Shown: positions 35,701-47,653 of the stretch, one piece after another | Layout: every line of letters begins with the position of its first letter | Numbering within the stretch: position 1 is the first letter of the stretch | DNA from: Halichondria panicea | Lineage: Eukaryota > Porifera > Demospongiae > Suberitida > Halichondriidae | NCBI RefSeq assembly: GCF_963675165.1 | Contig: NC_087383.1 | Span: forward strand, 3,254,979 to 3,318,978 | Length of the DNA stretch: 64,000 nucleotides | Direction: 5' to 3' | Program-made: the position numbers and the translations under genes | The notes under the pieces: model-generated | Seen by the model: only the letters and a program-made list of their open reading frames with translations | What the model was told of the DNA's origin: nothing | Databases searched by the model: none

Positions 35701-36950
35701 TCGCAAAGAGTCAAATTTTCTGCTGATTTGGCTCATTCGCAAAGGTTTTTCACCAGCAAATAGTAATACGGTACGTCATGCACATCTTAATTGGCTAATT
35801 GGATGTAATGCATTCAACAAAATGAGACCCACCTCAGTAAACAAGCTCTCATCTTGAGTGATGAAGGCAATGCGTCTCCAGCCGTACTCTTGAATGAGGC
35901 TGACTACGGCTGGAGCAAAGTCAGCATCAGAGGGGTAGGTATGGAAGAAGTTGAGGAAACGACTTCTGTCACTCAACTCAATCGAAGACGACGCGTACGA
36001 TACCTGATATGTTGGATTTCAATGACTGTCACAATAAATTAGTGAAACATCTAGACCTCATGCATGCACCTCTATATATACAGTTAGCTATATAACTGAA
36101 CAATTCACAGCTAATTGCATTGGGTGCCTATATAATTATTACCGTATATAGCTTGTAATAATAAACAGCGAAACCTCTTATAATGGACTCTCTAAATAGT
36201 GAATCCCTCTGTTATAGCGAACCGTGGCAGCATGCCTTGTACCAACTGTACTGCTTTTACTATCAACTTGTGTAATTGCAACCCCCGAATAGCGGACACC
36301 TCTAAACTCCGGACAATAGATGAGTCGCCTGTACGAAAGATACATTTATAGCAGAATTAACCTCCTATAACGGACGAAGGGTGTGGTTTTAAATCTACAA
36401 GAATGGTTTCCCAGAGCCTGCCACATATGTTTGACACAGAGAGCAAACCTGTGAGATACTGTTGTGGTGAATGATCTCTGCCACAGGAGTGGAGGCCACT
36501 GAGCAGCCACAGCCCAGGAGACCAAGCACAGTCGGGTGGGGTGGAGAAATGGCATCAAAGTATTCATTCAGCGACACAGTTCTATCACACTGCAATAGTT
36601 TTTGCGAGATGCATTCAGTTTAGTGGCTATAGTTTACCAGTATAAGATGGAACCTCAACGTGAATTGAAATGGTGAAATGTACGTAGCTATTTAGTGTAA
36701 ATCTCACCATTGTGTCCACCACAGGTGTGTGAGTGAGGTTGTAGCCAGGTAAAATAGAGATGTCAGCATTAATCAGCTCCTCTGCTAACTCAATGGCAGG
36801 CACCACTCCTGATGTATGGAAGCCTCCAACAGGACCAGAGGTGAACAGAGCATACCTGATCAGCTCTTGACAGAGTGATAGCTTAAGATTATTGATCACC
36901 ACTGCCAATAGTAGAAACAGTACTGCACTAGAAAAGTTGAAGACTGCCAT
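32754..36950 (-). CDS. GABA-B-like class C GPCR (copy 7)
   Basis: Complete gene, model 853 residues. Exons in coding order: 36708-36950, 36449-36589, 35833-36003, 35378-35491, 35253-35324, 34987-35187, 34600-34914, 34351-34534, 34136-34280, 33923-34049, 33748-33855, 33551-33697, 33134-33469, 32901-33077, 32754-32834. This is a more diverged paralogue: leader MAVFNFSSAVLFLLL, TM6 region QLHDSKYIAG instead of LLNDSKYIAA, and an unrelated C-terminal tail (ending SGENFQP) after a longer coiled-coil-like stretch (METRIQ-type: MELRIQELEKVVRSYE). Exons 2, 7 and 9, however, are almost identical in nucleotide sequence to copy 2, suggesting gene conversion. Its intron 12 donor is a normal GT. The 3' splice site before exon 13 is formed by a (CA)n microsatellite. 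Confidence 0.9.
33471..33494. repeat. (TG)12 microsatellite at a splice acceptor
   Basis: Twelve TG repeats directly abut exon 13 of copy 7. On the coding strand the intron ends CACACACACACACAG. Other copies have a short CCACACAG there, so the repeat expanded from the acceptor itself and replaces a normal pyrimidine tract. Confidence 0.85.
35589..35773. repeat. Miniature element (CGTATTACTAG family)
   Basis: A 185-bp element in intron 3 of receptor copy 7, with ends CGTATTACTAG and complement-like AGTAATACG. A second copy in the same orientation is nested in another element at 47321-47535; both share the stretch AATTCGCAACAATAAAATCC. Confidence 0.75.
36165..36385. repeat. Decayed Tigger-like element in copy 7 intron 2
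   Basis: Phrases such as CGAAACCTCTTATAATGGAC, GAATAGCGGACACCTCTAAA and CCTCCTATAACGGAC are typical of the inverted, gapped interiors of pogo/Tigger-type miniature elements. Boundaries are approximate and no clean terminal repeat was found. Confidence 0.45.
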
Positions 36951-37118
36951 GCATGAGAAGTTTAATAGCAGAATAACCCTCGAGCTAGAGCTAGAACTAA
37001 AAGTAAGTTCAGGAATTTCTGTGAGCCATTAAATGTGGGCTGGAGGTACAAACCACAGCAGACTGTATGATGAGGTCTGATAGTGACGTGTATGACATAC
37101 TCATACCGGAACCTGGTT

Positions 37119-37755
37119 TACAGCTGTTTGCATCACCTTGCAAAAATTAATACTAAATCAGCTCGATCACTGCATTACCACAAAATCACCGTACAATGTT
37201 GCTATGCAAACAACATGCAGTCCTGAGCAATGAAGGTTTCTAGAACTTGTATAACAGGTACTTTTTGAGTAGACCCTCGAATATATAAGGTGGTATAAAT
37301 TATATCAAGAGTAGATGCTTTTATCTACTCTTGGTGGTATGGAAACTCACATAATTTTATGGTGAGGTTTGAAGTTTCAGGCTGAAGAAACTGTTAGTAC
37401 GAAGTACCTTTAAACACTAACAGATCACAAAATATTGTTTGGTGCTAATCTAGTAGAGAAGTATGTTCGGACTTGATGGTTAAAACCGGTATACCACAGT
37501 GAGCAAGTTAGTAGGCTCTTTAGCGTAACAATTTTTCGTACAGCACAAGTCTCAGCATAAGGCGTTGGTAGACCATTCTCTACTTCAAATCCTCCCGGTT
37601 CTATGACTCTCCATGACTGATGTAGTCTATTTCTTGAAGTCATGCACCATTGCTCACTTACCCAATACTATTTGTTTGCATAGCAACATTGTATGGTGGT
37701 TTTGGTAATGTAGTGGTATTTTGCAAGGTCTACATGTACATGTATGCAAACAGCT
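37119..37755. repeat. 637-bp element with 90-bp imperfect inverted ends
   Basis: The left arm (TACAGCTGTTTGCAT ... ACAATGTTGCTATGCAAACAA, 37121-37215) reappears inverted at about 37660-37755. The interior shows no coding potential. Probably a non-autonomous DNA transposon. Confidence 0.6.
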
Positions 37756-37768
37756 GTACACTCTGACA

Positions 37769-37881
37769 CCAGAGGAAGTTACAACATCCGCGTGTCTTTA
37801 ACACACACTTTCTGAACTTTAACCTAAGGAATGTGTGTCTAAAACGTTTCCTTTGACACGCGGATGTCGTATCTCCTCTGG
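37769..37881. repeat. 113-bp palindromic element
   Basis: Ends CCAGAGGA and TCCTCTGG, with inner arms CATCCGCGTGTC and its complement. A small foldback element adjacent to the previous one. Confidence 0.6.
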
Positions 37882-38039
37882 GTTTACACTACAACTGCTA
37901 CAGTTGGATACTCCTCTTCATACACTCCTGGTGACACAAATAAAACTTTATGGTTTTATGCCTGGTCATTGAACATACATATGTGCACTGGGGCATTAAT
38001 TAGTGATCTTGACACATTGGTACAAAAAATTAGCTCTAA

Positions 38040-41000
38040 CTAATGGTCGATGCCATTTGTTCTGTGACGAGTGATTTCCTCAAGTTCATTGCTATCCGCA
38101 ACAGTGGCTGGAGCAGTTGCTATTGACGACACTATCTCAGTGATTGAATTTAGTAGGGGAGACGGACTTGGACTGTGTCCACTCAAGCGAGAAGAAGTCT
38201 GAACTCCTAATCCGTTCTGCAAAATTTACAAAAAGTATAAACGCAATCTATATAGCTACAAATGCAACGTGCAGGTCCTATATACAAAGATTATTATAGA
38301 GAGGTACACATATAGATTAATGGCCCCATCAAGTAATTTAACACCCCTCTCTCTCAACCTACAAATACAAGAAAACTCAATAATGCCTATGTCAAAGGTG
38401 CTGATGTCTCAGTGGATGCGTCAAAGCTACATAACATAAAGCTACTAGCTTTGCTTACACACGTACACACAGATATCATAATGTTCGGTAATTTTGCTTG
38501 ATGCAAGCATAGACAAAGGATGCATTGAAGCTAATCTGTAATCATAGGGAAACTCAAAGAGTGGGAAATGATCAATGCTAAAAAGGATGCCAAAAGTACA
38601 AAGTCTAAAATTAATGGCTGCTGCATCAGTACAGGGCAGTAGAGCCTTGAAGCTGTCTTCTCACTCTTACAGCAATAGCTAGCGTTACAGTCCAGAGCTA
38701 ACTACTAAGTAGAGTTAGCAACAACACTCATTGAAGCAAATCCATGAATTAAAATCCAAGAAAGTAGCATAAAATACATGCATGATTGGTAAAGTTCTAC
38801 CTTAAGACGATAAATTATTATTTTCGCGAATGAGATACCGTATAGAGGGTAATATTCGTAGGCAAAATATTTGTGGTTTTTGTGGTTGAATGTCTGACCA
38901 CAAATATTTACCCACGAATGAGCGACCTTGCCTACCTTTACCTGCAGTGCAAGCAGCAACCACGAAAATATTATCCACGAAATGACTAAATATTGCTCAA
39001 CCACGAATATCCCGAAAATTACTTGCAATATTTAGTTTATACTCGCAGATAATTGGTGAATATCTCAACTTAAAACCACTTGCGAGTAATAATAACCAGC
39101 AAAACGAGCTAGACAGTGAAATCGTACAATGTGAAAATTTGTCATCTTAATAAATATATTAATACTGACCTCTTTCATCAAACTATTATCGAATTCTCTC
39201 TTAGAGAAAGTTTTTGATAATGCTCTCTCCATCTTTGCGGAAGCATGGGGGTCTGTATTGGATGTCTGAAACACATTCTCTCCATTTGGGTCACGGTACA
39301 GGCTCACCATCTGTGCAAAATTGAAAGCACTAGCTGACATTCTGTGATGTTAAAGTCAAAACGTCGAATGCACAGCTAATAAAAAAAATAACAGAATACT
39401 AAAGGTGTAACTGCTAACAGGGGACTTAATACTAATTGCTGGCTGAGGCAAAATCAAACCCTTAGAACAGAAAAGGACAGCCAGGCACACAAGTAATGTT
39501 TATTGGAAGTTGGCTTTACAACACAACATTAATAACGTAATTTTATGATCCAGTCTATATACCTTTGGTATAAACACGAGGGACAGGAACAGGACTGTGA
39601 CCACCCACAGTCCACCAGAGGTGAGAGCCTCGCCAATGTTAGGTATGCGAGTAGCCGTGAAAGAAATCACTCCGATCAAAATCAAGACAAGACTGGAGGT
39701 ATAGATGAGAGCAGCAATGTACTTGGAGTCATTCAGCAGCTTGATCTTGACTTTGCGTGTTTGGATGGCCAAGATTATTCCAATGATTTGCAGGAGTGCA
39801 AGGTAGGCAAACAGGAGGGCCAGCATTGCAGTCTGTGGTACATTGCTCGATACGTAGCACTGGTACGACATGTACTCAATCCGAATTCCGAACTCCTGTG
39901 ATGACAAAAAAGCGGAAAATATAATTAATGAGCAATCAGCGACCTTGGTACTACGACCTGAAGCTTATAACCCTAACAACTATCACAGTACACATACATT
40001 AACAAGGGAGATTTGCATCTCCTTTTGTGATTCAGTGAAGCAGTACAGTAAGTACAGGATGTTATGCTCACACAACTATAGTAAACAGTTACACTACACA
40101 TAATAAAATAGCTAGATCACATACGTTTACAGTATTATTTCCTCGCTCATCATTTATTCTCAGATCTGGAGTGGGTCTGAGCTCAGGCACTGAAACTTGC
40201 AGTATTGTTAGCAGAATGCCAAAGCCAGCTACAAAAAGCACCACCAGACTAAGTTTCCAGTCAGTAACGGTCTACAGTGAGGTGAAATTAAAAATTAACT
40301 GATGACAGCATACATGTATCATAATGTACTGAATCGTACGTGCATAGCAAAATGTTGATAAGAGTATTAAGAAATATAATACCAGAGAAAAAAACATGTA
40401 TATAAACGCTGAAAGTGAACAATAACAACAACAGAGCCCCTGGCAAGGCGCATACAAAAATTACCATGTGTTTGTGTGAGCACGTACCTTTTTGCTGGTG
40501 GTTGGGTTGTTGAAGATGTAGTAGATTCTCCCCATTTTTGCCAGTATGGCTCCGTATCCGAAACAGTAGCCTGATATTATAAGGAGGCTGGAAATCTGAG
40601 ACGAAGAAACCAAACATGCGTAAGTAATTAATTACCACAAGTTATGCGTAATTAATTACCACAAGTACATGTAATTGTGGCTATAACAATGAATGTAGCC
40701 TAGCTACATATACGTGAGATGTTAGGTACGTGAGATGTTAGGTACAGCACGTAGGTGTGTTATTTGTGTTATTTTGCTACTGTATAGTGTATAGTATATC
40801 TATGGCTGATTGCAAAGATTACTCAACTACATGTATAGGAAAAATAAAAAATGCTACGGTATAGAACTTACAATACATCTTGCTTCATTCACAATGAGGT
40901 CTGTGCTAGGAAGAAGCCTGAAATAGATGGTTGTGAACTGAATATACGCTCCAAGGATGACAAAGTAGTTGATGTTAGGACTAGTCAGCTTCACAACTCT

Positions 41001-44000
41001 GTATAAGGTTAACCCGGTTAATATACAGCAGACAAAAAGTTTATAAAGTACACACACTTTAATTAGCTCATTTGTACCTCAAACACACACAACGGAGTAT
41101 AGCCTGCACTAGCTACCCCACCCAGTCTGTTGTGTTGATCAAACTTCACATTACACGTACAAAAAAGGTTACATTTCACACTTTATAGCTCATTGAATAC
41201 TGAGGTCGTATGATGCTGTGTACAACACACACAACACACACACGCACACGAACTATTGACACTCACTTCTTGTTTCTCTGTGTGAAGTTAAAGATGAGAC
41301 AGGCGGTGGTGAAGGCAAGTCCAACAGCTGCCAGCACATAGTACACTACCACCAGTGACAAGTGGTACGTGGTTATCTCAGTGATTGGGATGCCATCCAT
41401 TGGAATACCTCCTTTAAAAACAGTAACAGCGATATAGTTACTATAATTATGTACTTGGTTAAATCTATCATTGCAAGTCGTAACTTACTGTATACTTACG
41501 ATTCCAACAATATGGTTGGTGAAAATTGACAATTAGGTTAACCATTAGTATTTGCAAATCATGGTGTATGTTTTGTTCAACTCACCAGGGAATATTGTGC
41601 TGTTACTCTCCCCGTTAATGAATATTAGCTCTCTACTTTGATTCTCTCTATCATGGATGGTTTGACCGAAGTTTATCCTCAACAAGACGTCGTTTTGCAG
41701 TCTGTACTGAAACAGCTGAACCGTCGGCTGAATTCTTGTGCCATCATTGAATTCGACTCTCCCCTGCACAGAGTATGTTCAGTTGTGTGAGCAAATGTAT
41801 ATTGAATAACATCACACAACACATCGTTTAATTTAAGGAATTTTGGGCTGCAATACTAACTATATGAATAGTTAACTCACTGACACTCCCACAAAGTCTG
41901 TTTCCTCCAGGTTCCACCTGATGATGCAGCCCATGAGCTGATTGGAGTAGGTGAAGTTCTCCAGAGGTACTAATAATCCATCACTCCCCCTACACTGAGT
42001 CTTGTTCAATATATCCTCTCTTGTCAGACTGCCAACCATCTCATTGGTCTTGTTCAGCGCCAAAGCAAATGTCCAGAGGGCGTCATAAGCCACGGTGGCT
42101 AAGAACACGAAAGTGTAGTTGTTGGCTTTTGATTCTGGTTCTTCAAGTCTCGTTCGATAGATGGTCTCAAATTCTTGAGGTGTCTGTATATACAAGACAA
42201 CAAAAGCTGTGCAACACATTCAACTAGAAGCATCTTATTGTCGTGGGTACCCGTGTTATATAGAGAGTTTCAAAGAGCCACAGAAAACACTAATTGGAAT
42301 TGGACATCTAGGGCTAAAGTTGAGGGCAATCAAAGTTAGCTACTGAAATAATACCACTAGCGTAGGAATCGGTGTGTATGTACAACCACAGCTCATATCA
42401 AAGATACATACTCACCAGTCCAGTATCCGTCATACTGTTGGAATCATTCAGTGTGGGGACCAGCTGCAGCACCATACTTCCATGCAGGAACTCTGCTAGG
42501 TGTGAGTCAGTGCAGTCTGCAGGTACTTGCTCTGGGTTAACTTTCGCTTTCCACCAGTTCTCTTCATACCAGCCGTATGTCATCCACACATAGTTTGGGG
42601 AGGAGTACCCCCTAGGCCTTAGGGACGCCTGTGGACGTGGAAATAATGTTGGTACATTTGATTGCATTGACATGAATGAGATGTTTACCTCACAAATTAT
42701 CTGTCGAGCCATATCGGAATAGGTGTTAATGAAGAACACTCGAGTGTTACTGTCTTCAAACTGCAGAATGAGAATTTCTTATAATTATGAGGGCACCCAT
42801 ACAAAGAGATGTATGAATTATTGTTTTACAACAAACAGAATGTGATAAATCTTTCCAATACATGTTTTCACATACATCTGTGATCGGGAACTCACAAAGA
42901 AGCTTCTTCCGTTTGTCCTGATTGTAGAAATTGGTATCTCGGATGGGATCACAGTGTTCCTTACTCTCACATTTCTCAAAGCTTTTTCAATCCTTGAAAA
43001 TGCCTGAATAAAGATTAGAGCAGTACAATAAAGACTATCCCTTGTCTCAATGACCGTAGCTGACAGCCACACCCCCTTATCGTTTATATGCAAGTACTGT
43101 ATATGTGGCTTGGGTCTGTTGCATATACTCACTTCTGTGAACAAGCCCTCGTCTTGAGTGATGAATCCCATTTGTCTCCAGCCGTACTTTTCAATGAGGG
43201 TGACTACGGCTGGAGCAAAGTCAGCATCTGAGGGGTAGGTACGGAAGAAGTTGGGGAAACGACTTCTGTCACTCAACTCAATTGAAGACGATACATAGGC
43301 AATCTACGTGGGGGAAGGTGTTCATACAGAGTACATGTTTACCAGGTATAATTTTAGAGACGTATATAGTGGGAATTTTCGCGGGTGCAACTTTTCTCGC
43401 TCTATGCTCATGCAAAGCCCTCAGCAGAAATGTTTGTGGGTTCTGTTCATTGCCAGGAAACCACACCCACCATTAGCTTTGCATGTGAGCTTATCCCGTT
43501 TCTCGTTAACTGCTCTGCCCTCTAAAAACGCAAAATTTTGTACCTCCCGAAACTTTCCCGCTTAATATGGTATATTTGGGAAGACAGGAAATTCCTAACC
43601 AGTGACCACTTCCTGCCCTATGTACCTTACTATTGACACATGTGACCTCAACATTTATCATGAAAGCCATCAAAGGAAATGTCACGACTTGTATTCACCT
43701 GTGAGATACTGTTGAATTGAATGATCTCTGCCACAGGAGTGGAGGCCACTGAGCAGCCACAGCCCAGGAGACCAAGCACAGTCGGGTTAGGGGAAAAGAC
43801 AGTTCCAAAGTACTGCCCGAGTGATTCAGTCCTGTCACACTGCAAAAATCATTAAAGCATTACAGTTTGTAATAACCTTCATCGGGACCAGTTGCAAGAC
43901 ATGTTTTAAAATTTACTACATCACAATAAATTATAGACAAAACTATATAACTCATCTAGACACACCACTGACTGACATCGTTAATAATTCAATTTTAAGA

Positions 44001-44358
44001 ACGTGTATAAATGGCAGCACAGCAACTACCACTTCTGAATCAAAAATTTGAGCAAATTAGCAGCAATAAAATTAATGCAAAGCAGCTTAAACAATGCTGC
44101 AGCACGACTCACCATTGTGTCCACCACAGGTGTGTGAGTGAGGTTGTAGCCAGGTAGAATAGAGCTGTCAGCATTAATCAGCTCCTCTGCTAACTCAATG
44201 GCAGGCACCACACCTGATGTATGAAAGCCTCCAGTAGGTCCAGAAGTGAACAGAGCATACCTCAGCTCTTGACTATGAGCAGCTCCAGAGAAGAGCAGTA
44301 GCATTAGAGTGAGTACTGCAAGAGACGGGTCCTCCAATCTGAGACCTTTGATTCGCAT
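38040..44358 (-). CDS. GABA-B-like class C GPCR (copy 8)
   Basis: First and most diverged gene of the array, model 869 residues. Exons in coding order: 44113-44358, 43699-43839, 43133-43303, 42896-43003, 42689-42760, 42416-42628, 41881-42183, 41586-41763, 41267-41411, 40872-40998, 40488-40595, 40125-40271, 39563-39895, 39170-39310, 38040-38216. The leader is long (MRIKGLRLED start, hydrophobic core about residues 13-28). The Venus-flytrap lobe has family motifs (GCGCSVASTPVAE, FFRTYPSD, YGWYEENWW, ATVAYDALW). Seven membrane segments follow, with LLNDSKYIAA before TM6. The tail is Ser/Thr/Pro-rich and unlike other copies. Intron 12 starts with a normal GT (GTATGT). Upstream sequence contains GGGCGGGGCT at about 44526. 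Confidence 0.88.
38546..38640. repeat. Dispersed repeat, copy A (intron 14 of receptor copy 8)
   Basis: The stretch from AAACTCAAAGAGTGGGAAAT to TTAATGGCTGCTGCATCAGT is repeated in the same orientation at about 44900-45020 with indels. No terminal repeats or coding frame were recognised; identity unknown. Confidence 0.55.
38813..39017. repeat. Palindromic CACGAAAATATT-type element
   Basis: Imperfect inverted repeats built from TTCGTGG / CCACGAA and AATATT words on both sides of a central GCAGTGCAAGCAGC. It lies in intron 14 of receptor copy 8. Likely a miniature transposon; ends are approximate. Confidence 0.45.
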
Positions 44359-44884
44359 CCTTATGTCTAGTTCTATGTAGGTGTACGTGTATAGCCTACA
44401 GTCGAGTCGTAGGTTTTCTGGATCTATCAGTCTGAGTCCGTCTCAGAGACAGTTCTGTGCATATGCATTGACAAGATGTTTGCCTTATAAAACACGAGGC
44501 AGTGATATAATTATGACTCGAAACTGGGCGGGGCTCAAAGCATGAAATACCTTCGGTATTCAATAAATTTTTATCAGCAAGTCATCGAGCTCATAGTCGA
44601 GCTAGTCGTGTAGCTAGCTAGCTCTGAACTGCTCCAGTTTGGAAACGTTAACGGTTTCTACTGCTAAAGCCTCTTCAATGAAGATTTCATAAGAGGTATG
44701 ACTGTCACAATGAACACAAATGACAATTATTATGTGAAACATTAATTGCACAAACCTCTAGCTGCCAATTAATTAATCCAGGAAGCACCTTGCCTCGCTT
44801 CGGTGGATATGTGTTAACATAAAGATATACTAGCTATTATTAATACACACATGATATCATCCATCTTCGCATTAATTTGATGCA

Positions 44885-45025
44885 TGCAGGCATAATCACG
44901 GAGAAACTCAAAAGAGTGGGAAATGATCGGCCATAATTATAATAGTTAAGCTTATAATTGTTGTAAAAAGGATGCCAAAAGTCCTAAGTCTAAAATTAAT
45001 GGCTGCTGCATCAGTTCAGTAGAAG
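44885..45025. repeat. Dispersed repeat, copy B
   Basis: Matches 38546-38640 in the same orientation, with an AT-rich insertion of about 35 bp in the middle. Unknown function; possibly a duplicated fragment of transposon. Confidence 0.55.
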
Positions 45026-46088
45026 CATTAATTGCAGGTAGCAGAGATTGATATTAATTTTAGCGAGAATTATTGGTCAGGTAATTAGCCAGGTCAGTGC
45101 ATGTGCATAGTTAGGTATATGAACTGGACCTAGGTATTCTTTGTATATATGGATGCATAATGTGTGTCACGTTATCTTAGATTTCCATGTGATGTGTAAT
45201 TTGTGGTAAATAATATACCTTGCATGGCTTCCTATAGAGGTTGGTATACGGCCATACGGCCTAATACGGGTATGCTCAAACCACTGCCTGTCATTGTTTT
45301 TTTTTATCCTCAAGACAATATTATGTATTCACATTTAATAAGCTTATATGAGAAACAAATTTTACACACTGTATCCAGAGAATGATTAAGTACCAAACTA
45401 CATCTCACAACACATTAGAAAAGAAAGTATGAACACTGTACTGCAGCTTATCGTAGGTGCTGGTCTAACATGTACACTAATGGTCTACATGTCATATAAA
45501 ATGTTCGCAAAAAGAGAAGGCTCAGAACCATGCAGTTGGTCCAATAACGTTAATTTCTGATTTTCCGAAAGCTTATACAGACAGACCTTTCAGATGATGT
45601 GTTATCAAAAGTTTTCAAAGGAGAAATTATGGCCCGCCAGGAGCTTGCAGTATCCATTAGTCAGGGGCTTGAGCACCCCCTGGCCTCCCAGACAACGAAA
45701 TAATCTATAGCTATACTAGAGCAGCTCTATTTAATTGGCTCGTGTTACTAGTATTGAGCATTTGTAATCAACTTTGGCAATAGTGTAATGCAATGACATA
45801 CATGCACGCACACAAGTTTCCCTCTGTCATCTAATCAATGCGGGGGCATAAATTTGACCCTACACGCTGCCCCATTGCTCACCAGTACCCTTGAGCACCC
45901 CTCTGCTTCAATTTCTAGAAACGCCCCTATCAGACCATGGCAAGGTGAACCTACTATCATATAGAGGGCCAGATCCCTCGGTTCCACTCCAACTCAGAGC
46001 TTGAGAACATACCGTGGATTACCCAATGAAAGCAGACTGAATTCTATAATAATGAGTGCAGATTTTTTTGTTTCTGCATGGACCTGCC

Positions 46089-46858
46089 TAGCCTCGATTC
46101 CAGGCCGCTTGAACAATTAAGGCGGCCTGGTATACCTTGTATGCGCATGCGTGTACATTACCCCAAAAAGGGGGTAATCCGTGTATTTGTGGATACTGTC
46201 AGTAAAATAAACCGTATACTATTTGTATTCTGATTTTACAGTCCGTTACATAGAAGTATTGTGCAAAGATGATTGTCTGAGTTCTTACGCCCTTTATTGT
46301 ATCAAGCCAAGTCTCTACTTAGCGACACCCTACATGCACTGTAAGGCTACAGATGTTATAGGAAAGGCATAATGTGTTCCTGTGGGTCCCCTGATGAGGC
46401 TGTGGTAATATAGACCAGGCAAGTGTTCTGCTACTAAATTTTGCCTTTATGTTCGACAAGAAGTCATTGCTGAAGACAAAGAAGCTAATGATTACTCCTG
46501 AAAGCTTTTAATAAGCTTTAACTCGACACTCAGGAAGTTATTCACTCAAGATCTACTGATGTATTAAAGAGTTCACCACTCTTCCTAGCTGGCAGCTCTA
46601 GCTGTCTGGGAGGCTTTCTTAAACTGTCTCTTTGATAAACAGAGCTAGAAGAAGCAACACTGTGCAGCATAATTATTCTACTTTGATTAGTGTCTCTGAA
46701 AGCTGCCATTGTGGTCACATTGTCATACGTATTATTCCCTTTTGTAACTTTGTCCGGTTTTTTACAATTTGTATGATGAAATTGTTGTCAATTATTTCGC
46801 GCATGCGCATACAAGGTATACCAGGCCGCCTTGTTCAAGCGGCCTGGAATCGAGGCTA
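46089..46858. mobile_element. 770-bp Mutator-like non-autonomous transposon
   Basis: Inverted ends of about 60 bp begin TAGCCTCGATTCCAGGCCGC on both sides; the left end has an extra TTAA. Identical 9-bp repeats GGACCTGCC flank it (46080-46088 and 46859-46867). Each terminal repeat has its own internal hairpin (CCAGGCCGC against GCGGCCTGG) and a GCGCATGCG palindrome. Long inverted ends plus a 9-bp duplication fit Mutator-like elements. The inside has no convincing transposase frame, so it is non-autonomous. The 40- and 50-bp units at 19110 and 25584 have the same termini. Confidence 0.8.
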
Positions 46859-47135
46859 GGACCTGCCCTGACATTCTACAAAGCAATGCATACTGCATGT
46901 CAGTGCCATCATGAGAGTTTTTACGAGTGGGTACAACTGTTGCCCAGGCATGCATAACCTTAATTTAATCTCAGTGTAAACCACGAGTGACAATATCACT
47001 CAAATCATGCCATGCCAAGGATATGATTATCCCAATGCTCCTTCAAATACTGACTCAATATTGATTTTTACTTCCGAAATGCTGCCATTATAATTGTTAA
47101 GAAAGTGCCCATTACGCCAGCATAATTTATACTAA

Positions 47136-47653
47136 CAAGAATTCATTAGGAAGAGTACGCAACTCCACTTAAAACCATAGGGGGCATTTCTCCAATCTTA
47201 CGTCGGAACCACATGCTGTTGTATAAACTGTGAAATCAAGCTTGCAATGAATAACATAGTGATGGCTGTGATTATTATCACTAATGTATTCATTTACAAC
47301 TGGAAAGGCAATGAATAACATACCGTATTACTAGAATGTTTTGCAAGCATCAAACATTTGCGAATTAACTTTGCCAGGGTTGATCAATTCGCAACAATAA
47401 AATCCGCAAAACCTAAATTATTACTAGTAAATACACACGATCCTTGCCAGAACGCAATAGTTAGATCGCAAAGGGTCAAATTTTCTGCTAATTTGGCTCA
47501 TTCGCAAAGGTTTTTCACACGCTAGTTATACGGTAGTTAATAATTTTATTCATTGCCTTTTCTGCTAGTTGCGGTTACTACAGCCAGTAGGAATATTTTT
47601 TGTGTACATTCTATAATATTATAATGGAGTTGCGTACTCTTCCTAATGAATTG
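47136..47653. repeat. Foldback element (intron-10 family), interrupted
   Basis: Intergenic copy of the family in receptor introns 10, with ends CATTAGGAAGAGTACGCAAC and complement. It is split by a 215-bp CGTATTACTAG-type element at 47321-47535. Removing that insertion restores the continuity seen in the intron copies (ATGAATAACAT joined to the AATAATTTTATTCATTGCC side). Confidence 0.75.
47321..47535. mobile_element. CGTATTACTAG-family miniature element, nested
   Basis: Ends TACCGTATTACTAG and CTAGTTATACGGTA; inserted inside the foldback element at 47136-47653. Homologous to 35589-35773. Confidence 0.75.

Larger units (their letters stand above)
36951..38039. other. Intergenic region between copies 7 and 8, mostly repeats
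   Basis: No coding exon is supported. It contains a large imperfect inverted repeat (37119-37755) and, just beyond it, a 113-bp palindrome (37769-37881). It must also hold the 3' end of copy 8 and the promoter of copy 7. Confidence 0.5.
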
